Source: Candidatus Gracilibacteria bacterium (GTDB lineage: Bacteria; Patescibacteriota; Gracilibacteria; UBA1369; UBA12473). From it: a stretch of 64,000 nt of DNA. Both the position numbers and the translations under genes were made by a program. The stretch lies in the NCBI GenBank assembly GCA_041658685.1, contig JBAZZS010000002.1:186001-250000 (forward strand), written 5' to 3'. The first letter of the stretch is position 1. Each line of letters begins with the position of its first letter. Shown piece after piece: positions 31,985 to 40,259 of this stretch. A model generated the notes under the pieces. It did not search any database, was not told where the DNA came from, and saw only the letters and a list, made by a program, of their open reading frames with translations.

Positions 31985-34900
31985 ATGTTGTTGCGATGTC
32001 TATTCAATCAGTGGGAAGGGTGGAGAATCGCGGAAGCGAGGAGGGTTTTTGGTGAAACAGAGAAGGCACCCCCTCCTCCAGAAGCGGGAGAAACATCGGC
32101 GCCCCTTAAAGAAACTCCTCTTACCCCTGAAGAAGCCGCAAAAGAACTCAAACAAGTGGAAGGTAAGCTTCAAGCGCTTAAACTTGCCATCACCACGCTT
32201 GAAAAAAATTTAAGCAGTGTGGATCCTCAAAAAGCTACGCCTCAAGGAACCGAATTCCAAGAACTGCACAACCAAGCGCAAAGAATGCATGATGGTTTTT
32301 CAAAAGCGCTTGAGGCAGTCTCAACGGACCCCCTTTTAAAAACCGAAGCGCTTCAAGCCAATGTGGACCAACGCTTGGATCGTATTTTGCAAAAAACAGC
32401 ATCAACTATCCCCGATTCAACACTCTTGAAGGCAGTGACTGCCTCTACGGTTTCCGCGACAATAACTTCAACTTTAGCCCCTGGCGCCCCCCTCCTTGCT
32501 CCCTCTCTCAAAAAAGTCACCTCTACCCCTCCCGATTCCATTGAGACAAAAATGAAAGCCCTCGAAATCCGCAAAAATGAGACATTAGAAAAAATGGGGG
32601 GTAAAAATTTCGACCTTTTCTCAGCATATCAATCCCTCCCGACTTTTCTTAAACAACGCATTGATCGCAGTGATGTTTCTCGGAAACAAAACGCAGACCC
32701 TTTAATGAAACTACGCGCCCTTGAATCTGTTGTGAATGCCTTGGAAGAATACCAACGATTGACCGATTCCACTCAAGGCATCCGGTATGGAGCGACTGAA
32801 GGAGCCTATGGTCCCAATCTTTTTGACGATCATTTTTCGAAAGCCGGGACCGTTCTTCATAATGCTTTTTTTGATACTGCGGGCGGGATGGGAGGAAAAG
32901 GCTCGTATGTTGAACTTGTGGGAGCAAGGCTTGGCATTAATCCCGATCCTAATGACCTACAAGAAAAAAAACTAAACGCTCATTTTGCACTTAAGGTGAA
33001 GGGGCTCCCGGATAGCGAAGCGGTTACGACCGCCTCTTCTTTCTCCGAAGATTCCATTTCCATTTCACTTAAAGGAAAAACCATCGAGGAAGCGGTGGCG
33101 GATGCCATGCGCGAATTCGTTGAAAGAAAAGACGTTCAAAAAACCCTCAAAAAACAATTTCGCCAACATGAAGAAACGCTTGGACTGAAAAGAGATGCTG
33201 TTGCACGCCAAGATGCACATATCGATAAAGTTGCCGCAAGACAAGATCGTAAAGAGGAACGAAAAGATGATCGCAGACTTGATGACCCCCAACATCCGTC
33301 GAGCCACCCCGATTATAAGGGTGAATCCCGTGAGGATCTCGTCAATCGCATCCGCGAGGATCACGGCAATCCCGAGGATTACATTATTCGATGGGAAGAA
33401 AAAGGTGGCAAAAATGGACACTGGATCGCTAAGCGGTTTCAAGATCGCACAGAAGAAGGAACTGCCCAAGCGCCAGCCAAAGAAACGGAAAAGAAAGGGG
33501 AAAAACCTCATGAAGATTTATTGAAAAGAATTATCATTGACCAGCCGGTAGGTCTTGGGCCCATTTCTCCCAAAACGCAAGAATTACTTGTGAAATCCGG
33601 CGTCAAAATCCAACTCGAAAAAATCGGGCAAGATCCCCAAGCAAAACAATATCAAACTCTTTTGGTTTTTTCTGAAAAATCTCCGCCTGCCAATTATCCT
33701 TTTCCCCAAGGGACACGAATGAATTTTTCTACAAAGGATGAGAAGGGTCCCCTTACCCTTACCACCACGGATGAAAAAGGCACTCAAAAGGTTTATTTAG
33801 TGACCTCGGATGGATTAACTCTCCCTCCGGCAAAGCCGTCCCCTGCTCCCGCTATTCAGAAGGAGGGAAAACTCTCTAACATCGAAACGAGTCAAGCAGG
33901 ACCCATAAATATTGATTCCGGTCTTGATTCGGAGATTAAAAATGAAATTACCGATACCGATCTTAATATTTTATCCAAACTCACCTCTTCAACTCCTGAA
34001 TTTACCACCTCTGCAGATCGCCTTTATCGGTTAGTTGTGCAAGAAGGACACTCAAGAATCTTGTGGAATTCAAAACCTCAAGAAAAAAACATTTGGGGAG
34101 ATGTCTCCAATGAAAACCTGCATGTTGTTGAGACTCCTCCGGGAACTTACGTCGATTGTACTCTCGTGCCTTCCGGTTCTTACCTTAAAACAAATGAAGG
34201 AAATCGCTATTTTAGCTCTCACAATGGGAAAGAATTTGTTTTTGAGGAAAAAGGAAACCTTAAAATCGCAAAATATCCGACCTCTGATCCCACAAGGTCC
34301 ACGTACTACCGTCTTGAATCCAATGGCGAACTATCTCCTTGCACCAAGAACGGCCAAACCGAGCAAGAATTCAAGAATGCGTCAAAAGAAATACTGGGGA
34401 CAAGCTATTCCCTTAATGACTTAGCTATAAGTTGCCAAATCGGAGATCAAGATTACGATCTTTTACGTTCCATTATTCTTTTCGCTGAAGATGGCTCTCA
34501 TTTTAGGATCCGTGAATTTACGCAAAAAGGACACAAAGACTACGATAATATTTCAGAACTTATTCCTCTATTAGATCAGAGAAAAGATTTGGCCCAAACA
34601 TGGTCTCAATTACCTGTTCGACCGGGAGAAAAAATTCCTGATTTAGGCAAATTTTCCCCTGAAAATTTCTCTTTTATTGCCGATAATATAAATGCACTGG
34701 AAAATGTTCCGGGTTTACCGGCCACACAACTTCGTTCAGAAGTGGGAAATGCTTATCTTTGGACCCGATTCACCGAGCCCGCATTGCGCGGAGAACCTAT
34801 TGATTGGGCTACTGATTTGAGTAAATATGAGGCGCTTATCCAATCCCCCGAAAGAGACTCTCATATCGTTAATACCTTGGCTTATCTTTATCTTGCACGA

Positions 34901-35110
34901 GCGCAAGCAAGTACATCGCCGGAACGAAAAGCAGCCGATAAACAAAAAGCTATCACCTTACTGGAAAAAGCTCAGACAGAAACACCTTCCCCGAAAGAAA
35001 AAGAGGCGCATGAAGCCAATAAAAAATTATTGACTGACCTCAAGGCCGAAAAATCGATCAAAGAATTACTGGATCAAAGAGCTAAAACTCTTCCGGCGCC
35101 TGTAAATTAA
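31985..35110 (+). CDS. Large 1041-residue protein of unknown function
   Basis: No family recognised. Features in order: a Pro/Glu/Lys-rich helical N-terminus with coiled-coil character (~25-130); a globular-looking segment (~190-370) with SAYQSLPTFLKQRIDRS and TAGGMGGKGSYVELVG; a very charged segment rich in Arg/Asp/Lys (~380-480); a beta-rich middle (~520-860); and a C-terminal helical region resembling TPR repeats (~955-1030, LAYLYLARAQASTSPERKAADKQ). No signal peptide. Translationally linked to the 108-residue gene in front. Likely a scaffold or cytoskeletal-type protein, but that is a guess. Confidence 0.72.
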   Translation: MLLRCLFNQWEGWRIAEARRVFGETEKAPPPPEAGETSAPLKETPLTPEEAAKELKQVEGKLQALKLAITTLEKNLSSVDPQKATPQGTEFQELHNQAQRMHDGFSKALEAVSTDPLLKTEALQANVDQRLDRILQKTASTIPDSTLLKAVTASTVSATITSTLAPGAPLLAPSLKKVTSTPPDSIETKMKALEIRKNETLEKMGGKNFDLFSAYQSLPTFLKQRIDRSDVSRKQNADPLMKLRALESVVNALEEYQRLTDSTQGIRYGATEGAYGPNLFDDHFSKAGTVLHNAFFDTAGGMGGKGSYVELVGARLGINPDPNDLQEKKLNAHFALKVKGLPDSEAVTTASSFSEDSISISLKGKTIEEAVADAMREFVERKDVQKTLKKQFRQHEETLGLKRDAVARQDAHIDKVAARQDRKEERKDDRRLDDPQHPSSHPDYKGESREDLVNRIREDHGNPEDYIIRWEEKGGKNGHWIAKRFQDRTEEGTAQAPAKETEKKGEKPHEDLLKRIIIDQPVGLGPISPKTQELLVKSGVKIQLEKIGQDPQAKQYQTLLVFSEKSPPANYPFPQGTRMNFSTKDEKGPLTLTTTDEKGTQKVYLVTSDGLTLPPAKPSPAPAIQKEGKLSNIETSQAGPINIDSGLDSEIKNEITDTDLNILSKLTSSTPEFTTSADRLYRLVVQEGHSRILWNSKPQEKNIWGDVSNENLHVVETPPGTYVDCTLVPSGSYLKTNEGNRYFSSHNGKEFVFEEKGNLKIAKYPTSDPTRSTYYRLESNGELSPCTKNGQTEQEFKNASKEILGTSYSLNDLAISCQIGDQDYDLLRSIILFAEDGSHFRIREFTQKGHKDYDNISELIPLLDQRKDLAQTWSQLPVRPGEKIPDLGKFSPENFSFIADNINALENVPGLPATQLRSEVGNAYLWTRFTEPALRGEPIDWATDLSKYEALIQSPERDSHIVNTLAYLYLARAQASTSPERKAADKQKAITLLEKAQTETPSPKEKEAHEANKKLLTDLKAEKSIKELLDQRAKTLPAPVN

Positions 35111-35166
35111 AGGCGAAATCCCTTCCCTTGAGCTCTTTGTTTGTTTCCCGTATACTCCCTTTACGT

Positions 35167-35243
35167 CGGGGTGTGGCGCAGTTGGCTAGCGCGCACGCAT
35201 GGGGTGCGTGAGGTCGGAAGTTCAAGTCTTCTCACCCCGACCA
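35167..35243 (+). tRNA. tRNA-Pro(GGG)
   Basis: Acceptor CGGGGTG/CACCCCG, discriminator A, encoded CCA. Anticodon stem CACGC/GCGTG with loop ATGGGGT, anticodon GGG. Confidence 0.94.
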
Positions 35244-35245
35244 GA

Positions 35246-35270
35246 AGAAAAAATGCTTCGCATTTTTTCT
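35246..35270 (+). terminator. Terminator hairpin after tRNA-Pro(GGG)
   Basis: AGAAAAAATGC / GCATTTTTTCT, 11 bp over a 3-nt loop; identical to the hairpin after tRNA-Ser(UGA) at 19976-20000. Confidence 0.75.
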
Positions 35271-35307
35271 CTTCTCCCTGCATTTTTCTTTTTTTCATCA
35301 TTTCTAT

Positions 35308-35384
35308 CGGGGTGTAGCGCAGTTGGCTAGCGCGCCTGGTTTGGGACCAGGAGGTCGGAGGTTCGAGTCCTCTCACCCCGACCA
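35308..35384 (+). tRNA. tRNA-Pro(UGG)
   Basis: Acceptor CGGGGTG/CACCCCG, discriminator A, encoded CCA. Anticodon stem CCTGG/CCAGG with loop TTTGGGA, anticodon TGG. D arm is identical to the other two proline tRNAs in the window. Confidence 0.95.
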
Positions 35385-35386
35385 GC

Positions 35387-35411
35387 AGAAAAAATGTTTT
35401 GCATTTTTTCT
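35387..35411 (+). terminator. Terminator hairpin after tRNA-Pro(UGG)
   Basis: AGAAAAAATG pairs with CATTTTTTCT around a short T-rich loop; a one- or two-base variant of the hairpin after tRNA-Pro(GGG). Confidence 0.7.
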
Positions 35412-35507
35412 CTTCTCCCCGCATTTCACTCCCGCAGCGTCGCACCGCGCCGCGAAGGGAGCTGATTTTACTGCGAAACCGAAGCGCGGCATTTTTCTAA
35501 AGTTTCT

Positions 35508-36467
35508 TTATAAGCTCAAGCAGGTTTCTTCAAGATCGGCACTCCAGTCATAATCGTCACTTATTTTATCGCACAACGCCACGTCTGATTTTGCCTTAGC
35601 CTCCTCCGCATACACGGAAGCTTGGCATCTTTCGATTTTTTCCTGAGCATTCGGCGCCCCCTCAAAAAGATCGCATAAACTTATGTTGTCGGTTAAGGCG
35701 GCAAAACCTTTAGAATACTTATCAAACCCTCCTATGTAAGAATCCAAATAACCGGATTCAACAGCATCGGGACAAGGAAAAACGGTTTTCCCTTCGGTTC
35801 TCACATCATATAATTCGTTTTCGCACACCTTGAGCACACAGCCATAATCGTATTCGGTATTACAAAATTTCTTTGAAATATTTTCCATCAGCGTCAGCCC
35901 TGTTTTGCATGAATCCGCCCAATAAGCACCATCGGCCTCTTCATCTTCTATTTCATTGATTTTTTCACAAAAAGCCACATCGTTGGTTTCCATGGCTGCG
36001 CTTGACAGGCAGTATCTTTGATAATAAGCATCCACTTTTTTCACGCAAATTTCAGGATCGTTTTTTGTAATGGCTTCTTGGGACCAGTTGCCCCAAGCAC
36101 TGGAGGGGGAAGAGTATAGATAAGTATTTACGACCATGATCGAAATTACGGCAAACACTAATGACAACAAGATGGGCCAACAATACCCCATCGTGAATTC
36201 AAGCTTTTTCCCTATTAAACGCCTTAAGATGAAAAATAAAACAAAAGAAGCGATGAATAATCCGGCAACAAGCCCTCCGGAGATCGAAACGATGCTATCA
36301 AGGGACCCGTTGATAACGAGGAGAAGCGGAAAAAAGCCGGAAACATTTTCAAGAACATCTAACCCGGCAACCAAAAACACAATAACCGGAAGGATAAAAA
36401 GATAAATCAACAAAAGATAAAATAAACTTCGGCCCACTTTTAAAAAGATTTTGTTGGCTTCGCTCAT
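35508..36467 (-). CDS. Membrane protein with extracellular Cys-rich repeat domain
   Basis: 319 residues. Three or four membrane helices (~12-35, ~45-80, ~92-115), then an external domain of ~190 residues. That domain repeats a unit with D-x-x-x-C followed by C-x-x-x-A or L-C-D/E-K-I (DPEICVKKV, DVAFCEKINE, NISLCDLFEG, DVALCDKISD), typical of disulfide-rich domains of uncharacterised CPR proteins. Function unknown. Confidence 0.72.
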   Translation of the reverse strand: MSEANKIFLKVGRSLFYLLLIYLFILPVIVFLVAGLDVLENVSGFFPLLLVINGSLDSIVSISGGLVAGLFIASFVLFFILRRLIGKKLEFTMGYCWPILLSLVFAVISIMVVNTYLYSSPSSAWGNWSQEAITKNDPEICVKKVDAYYQRYCLSSAAMETNDVAFCEKINEIEDEEADGAYWADSCKTGLTLMENISKKFCNTEYDYGCVLKVCENELYDVRTEGKTVFPCPDAVESGYLDSYIGGFDKYSKGFAALTDNISLCDLFEGAPNAQEKIERCQASVYAEEAKAKSDVALCDKISDDYDWSADLEETCLSL

Positions 36468-36622
36468 AAGAAAAAAGTATTAAAAAAATTGAACCTTTTA
36501 AATTATACATTACTATCAATTCGCGATCAAAATACTATGTAACTTAGTTAGCGAGAGGCGCGAATCTTTTTTCTTGTGATTGCCACCCATGGATTGATTT
36601 GCTAAGATCAGTCCGCTTTTAT

Positions 36623-36699
36623 CGGGGTGTAGCGCAGTTGGCTAGCGCGCAGCGTTCGGGACGCTGAGGTCGGAAGTTCAAGTCTTCTCACCCCGACCA
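36623..36699 (+). tRNA. tRNA-Pro(CGG)
   Basis: Acceptor CGGGGTG/CACCCCG, discriminator A, encoded CCA. Anticodon stem CAGCG/CGCTG with loop TTCGGGA, anticodon CGG. The dcd stop codon begins 2 nt after its 3' end, on the opposite strand. Confidence 0.95.
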
Positions 36700-36700
36700 G

Positions 36701-37243
36701 TTATAATTTCCCCAGTTCTCGATCTCCAAAAATACGACTCCCCACGGCCTTGGTTTGGCCTTGGTATTTTCCGTTGTAAGGCGTTTCCGCGGCCTGATCC
36801 ATTTTGCAAAACACCAACTGACAGATGCGTCGGCCTTTTTGCAATTTGATGGGAAGCGAATTGGCGTTGTACAGCTCTAGCGTAATAGTGCCCTTAAATC
36901 CCGGATCCACCCATCCCGCATTTTGGATAAAAAGCCCGATTCGACCAATCGAACTCCTCCCTTCCACAAAAGCGGTGAGGTCATTGGGAAGCTCAATGTA
37001 TTCTTGCGTGGTAGCTAAAAGAAAAGAATGCGGCGGGATCGTGATCGAATCCCCTTCGATTTCCCGATAAGGGATTTCCGTGTCGAGGGTAATGGACTCC
37101 ATGTGGGTGTGCTCCATGAGCAAATAATGGCCCCCCAAACGACAATCGATCGAGGCAGGTTGAATGGAATCCTCGGAAAGAGGCTTCACAACGAGGCCCC
37201 CTTCCAGGATCATTTTTTTGAGTGTTTTATCGGAAAGAATCAT
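36701..37243 (-). CDS. dcd: dCTP deaminase
   Basis: 180 residues from ATG 37243; a longer in-frame start at 37276 lacks family similarity. Converts dCTP to dUTP for dTTP synthesis. Motifs: QPASIDCRLG, FVEGRSSIGRIGL (catalytic Glu and the nucleotide loop), GWVDPGFKGTITLEL and KYQGQTKAVGSRIF. Could be the bifunctional dCTP deaminase/dUTPase type. Follows the peroxiredoxin gene by ~10 nt on the same strand. Confidence 0.94.
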   Translation of the reverse strand: MILSDKTLKKMILEGGLVVKPLSEDSIQPASIDCRLGGHYLLMEHTHMESITLDTEIPYREIEGDSITIPPHSFLLATTQEYIELPNDLTAFVEGRSSIGRIGLFIQNAGWVDPGFKGTITLELYNANSLPIKLQKGRRICQLVFCKMDQAAETPYNGKYQGQTKAVGSRIFGDRELGKL

Positions 37244-37253
37244 TGAATTTTTT

Positions 37254-37835
37254 TTAAATTTTACCCACCAAATCAATCCCGGCTTTTAAGGTGGCGGCGC
37301 CGGGTTTCCAACTGGCCGGACACACCTCGCCATTGTGCTCCCTTACAAATTGAGCGGCTTGAATTTTTCGCAACAATTCCGCGGCACTGCGACCAATGGT
37401 GTTGTCATGGATTTCATAAGCTTTTAAAACGCCTTCCGGATCCATGATAAAGGTTCCGCGGCGAGCCAGTCCCTCCCCTGCCATATACACGCCAAATGTT
37501 TTGGCCAGAGTTCCGGTGGGATCCGCCACCATGGGGAATTGCAGTGTTTTAATAGCCGGCGAATGGTCGTGACAGGCTTTGTGCACAAAAACCGTGTCTG
37601 TGCTCACGCTGAGAATTTCCACGCCCAGAGCCTTGAATTCCTCATAATGCTGAGCCAGTTCTTGAAGCTCGGTGGGGCAAACGAACGTGAAATCCGCGGG
37701 ATAAAAGAAAAGCACCAACCATTTTCCTCGATAATCGGAGAGTTTTACTTTACCGAATGCGTCGTTGTGATAGACCTCAAACTCTCCCTCGGGAATGGGA
37801 AGGCCGATCTCGACTTTCATTTCTGAATTTTCCAT
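37254..37835 (-). CDS. ahpC: Typical 2-Cys peroxiredoxin (AhpC/Prx1)
   Basis: 193 residues. Reduces H2O2 and organic peroxides. The peroxidatic Cys is in FTFVCPTE near residue 51, and the resolving Cys in NGEVCPASW near residue 172. FGVYMAGEGLARRGTFIMDPEG is the usual segment between. No AhpF is nearby. An internal ATG at 37820 would shorten it by five residues. Confidence 0.95.
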   Translation of the reverse strand: MENSEMKVEIGLPIPEGEFEVYHNDAFGKVKLSDYRGKWLVLFFYPADFTFVCPTELQELAQHYEEFKALGVEILSVSTDTVFVHKACHDHSPAIKTLQFPMVADPTGTLAKTFGVYMAGEGLARRGTFIMDPEGVLKAYEIHDNTIGRSAAELLRKIQAAQFVREHNGEVCPASWKPGAATLKAGIDLVGKI

Positions 37836-37950
37836 AATGAATGGGATTAAAAGATTGAATTTTGATAGGTTATCATATCACTTTCTTCATTGACCCTACC
37901 AGCTCTTTTCAGTATTCTTTGTTTCGTGTTTTAGTATTTAACTTTTCCGT

Positions 37951-38517
37951 ATGGCTCAATCCATCACCGATCTCCGCCGAGGACGCGTTGTGGTTCATGA
38001 AGGCGAACCTTGTCTCATTCTTGAAAACAGCTTCATGCGCACCGCGCAACGCAAGCCTGTGATGCGCACCAAATTGCGTGGGCTTATTTCCGGAAAAGTG
38101 ATTGCAAAAACTTATATTGCCGGTGAAGCCTTTGATTTGGCACAGATTGAAAAAGCAAATGCCCAATTCATGTATAAAGATGCGGATTTCGCTTATTTCA
38201 TGGACAATACGACCTACGACCAATTCCAATTGTCTCTTTCGATGTTGGGCGACGGGATTCAATATCTCAAAGACGGAGAAGAAGCCATCATCACCAAGTA
38301 CGAGGACAAGACGATCGGGGTTGAACTCCCTGCCAAAGTGACGTTAAAAGTGATTGAATCCATGCCCGGGGTCCGAGGAGACACGGCCCAAGGAGGAACC
38401 AAGCCCGCCACACTGGAAACGGGCCTCGTGGTTCAAGTGCCTTTATTTATCAATGAGGGCGAAATGATTCGCGTGAACACAGATACCGGGGAATATGTGG
38501 AACGAGCGCAGAGTTAG
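37951..38517 (+). CDS. efp: Elongation factor P with non-Lys/Arg tip
   Basis: 188 residues, three-domain EF-P of normal length, which relieves ribosome stalling at poly-proline. Domain I ends VMRTKLRGL. Aligning this with E. coli EF-P puts Gln33 at the position of the modified Lys34; the loop reads RTAQRKPVM where the usual form is KPGKGQAF. Arg34 is adjacent. The C-terminal domain has the signature VKVIES..GDTAQGGTKPATLETG (with L for V at the start). No EpmA, EpmB or EarP homologue is in the window. Confidence 0.94.
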   Translation: MAQSITDLRRGRVVVHEGEPCLILENSFMRTAQRKPVMRTKLRGLISGKVIAKTYIAGEAFDLAQIEKANAQFMYKDADFAYFMDNTTYDQFQLSLSMLGDGIQYLKDGEEAIITKYEDKTIGVELPAKVTLKVIESMPGVRGDTAQGGTKPATLETGLVVQVPLFINEGEMIRVNTDTGEYVERAQS

Positions 38518-39218
38518 CCCAACCTTTTCAATACAAATTTCATATCCGGAGGCGGCGGCGCGGTCACGGTGATGTCTTTTTTGAGGAAAGGATGATAAAA
38601 AATCAGGGTTTCGGCGTGGAGGAATTGGCGGCCCATGTGAAAAATGTTGTTGAACCTGCGATTGAAAGGCCGATTGCCGTATTTGATGTCCAGGGCCACG
38701 GGATGGCCGATAGACGCGAAGTGCTGGCGAATCTGATGCTTGCGCCCGGTCTTGATTTCCGCTTCCACCAAGGCGCACATGAGCCCCGGAATTTTAAAGA
38801 TTTGACGCACTTTGTAATACGTTTGGGCGGAAATTTTCTCGGAAGACGTGCGGCCGGGCAATGGTTTGGTGATCACCTCCCCTGTTGGGATGCCCATCAC
38901 AAGAGCGAGGTACCGCTTATGAGTGGTTGCTTTATGTTGAATCGAGTCGGTTTTTGCCGGACCTTTAAAAATCGCCTCCAATTCATGGCGATCTTTTTTC
39001 TGTTTTCCAAAACAAAGAATCCCGGACGTGTCGTAGTCGAGGCGGTGCAACAGATAAGGTTTTCCGTGCTGGGGGTCGATGTTTTCGTTTTGAACTTTTC
39101 CCATGACTGTGGAATTCAAAAAAATCCCCGGAGACGGCACGGATGCGATGCGCGGCGGCTTGTTCACGATGAGAAGGTGCTCATCTTGGTACAAGATTGG
39201 AATCGGCGGTCTTTTCAT
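38514..39218 (-). CDS. RluA-family pseudouridine synthase
   Basis: 234 residues, no S4 domain. Isomerises uridine in rRNA or tRNA. Catalytic motif LLHRLDYDTSGIL near residues 57-70 with the essential Asp, followed later by GRKHQIRQHFASIGHPV. The stop overlaps the convergent efp stop by 4 nt. Which RNA position it modifies cannot be told. Confidence 0.93.
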   Translation of the reverse strand: MKRPPIPILYQDEHLLIVNKPPRIASVPSPGIFLNSTVMGKVQNENIDPQHGKPYLLHRLDYDTSGILCFGKQKKDRHELEAIFKGPAKTDSIQHKATTHKRYLALVMGIPTGEVITKPLPGRTSSEKISAQTYYKVRQIFKIPGLMCALVEAEIKTGRKHQIRQHFASIGHPVALDIKYGNRPFNRRFNNIFHMGRQFLHAETLIFYHPFLKKDITVTAPPPPDMKFVLKRLG

Positions 39219-39290
39219 GCCAACAGATAAGCATGAAATGCAGAGGGAAGCAAAAAAATCGCTCCCTGAGGAGGCGGCTTAATCTAAAAT

Positions 39291-39308
39291 CGCCGTACCG
39301 GTACGGCG
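39291..39308. promoter_or_regulatory. Perfect 18-bp palindrome between rluA-like and radical SAM genes
   Basis: CGCCGTACCGGTACGGCG reads the same on both strands. It lies 73 nt upstream of the RluA-type start and 35 nt after the radical-SAM-like stop. No T-run follows on either strand, so it may be an operator rather than a terminator. Confidence 0.4.
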
Positions 39309-39342
39309 AGCTAACCTGAAAAATTATTTTCTTCCCAAAACT

Positions 39343-40161
39343 TTAAAATTCCACTTCTTTCCACGGTCCTATAACACTATCCCCATAAGTTCTCCCTGGG
39401 CGATTTGCTTGTGCCAATATTTCTCCTTCAAATGTGACCAAACCTCTCCATTGGTGATCTTGTGGGACGTGGTCTCTAACAAAGTCAGGATCCGGAATGA
39501 CATCACAATCTTCGGATTCTCGTACCTGCGCTACGCCGACTTTTGTATAACCACGCTCATGGATCCTAAGCAACTCTCTTTCTTCTTTAGTTAAATCTTG
39601 TATTGCTTCAGCAAACAGCTGACGAGTTTTCCCGATATAAAGTGGACTATTTTCGCTTTCTTCTCCTTGCAATGAAACCGTTACCAATGCGCATCCAAAG
39701 GCTTCTCGTAATATCCCTATGGTCTCCAGATAAGACTCTAAGGTTTGCTCCTCATCTAATCCTTGTCGTGCAAAATCCATAGATAAAATAAAAAGCGGGA
39801 TTACGTCGGTCTTCATTAACTGAACGATTTTCTCGAGTCTTTGGCGCATTTTTTTACTTCCTGCTCTAACTCCATGACTGATCGCTATAACGCTTGACCT
39901 GCCCCCGCTTAATTCATAGGCAAGCTCTGCGAAATCAGGAAAGTTATCTCCTCGCAAGGGTTCTGTGTTTATGTGAGTTGTAACATAGGGATTAAAAAGA
40001 CCTACAATCCCCTCAATATTGCCTCTTATTTTCCCCTTGGTTAAAGCTTGTACTTTTGTGGGGCGATCATGCACGGCACAAGACCTGCATCCTTCCGGAC
40101 ATCCACGCGTTGTTTCAACCATATCAATCCTGAATGAATCTTTTATATCTTCAAAACGCAT
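39343..40161 (-). CDS. Radical SAM-like protein, unknown substrate
   Basis: 272 residues. Near residue 20 lies TTRGCPEGCRSCAV, a Cys-x3-Cys-x2-Cys cluster of the radical SAM type that would hold a [4Fe-4S] cluster. A TIM-barrel-like alternation follows (VTTHINTEPLRGDNFPDF, VIAISHGVRAG, VIPLFILSMDFA, ALVTVSLQG). It ends soon after, without a SPASM or other accessory domain. It is downstream of a TrmB-type regulator with about 100 nt between. Substrate and product are unknown. Confidence 0.75.
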   Translation of the reverse strand: MRFEDIKDSFRIDMVETTRGCPEGCRSCAVHDRPTKVQALTKGKIRGNIEGIVGLFNPYVTTHINTEPLRGDNFPDFAELAYELSGGRSSVIAISHGVRAGSKKMRQRLEKIVQLMKTDVIPLFILSMDFARQGLDEEQTLESYLETIGILREAFGCALVTVSLQGEESENSPLYIGKTRQLFAEAIQDLTKEERELLRIHERGYTKVGVAQVRESEDCDVIPDPDFVRDHVPQDHQWRGLVTFEGEILAQANRPGRTYGDSVIGPWKEVEF

Positions 40162-40259
40162 ATGAGAAAAAGTTATTGAACTTGGGCAATAACTTTAATT
40201 CCTCATGAATTCGTGTCTAATTTTGTCTTTTTGAGCTCGATTCTAATCTACTAATCGAT

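Larger units (their letters stand above)
35111..35507. other. 397-nt gene-free stretch with two tRNA-Pro genes and repeats
   Basis: Contains tRNA-Pro(GGG), tRNA-Pro(UGG), a near-identical terminator hairpin after each, and a GC-rich inverted repeat CTCCC..GGGAG (about 35430-35462). The phrase CCCCGCATTTCA before that repeat recurs at 55113-55124. No protein gene. Confidence 0.6.
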
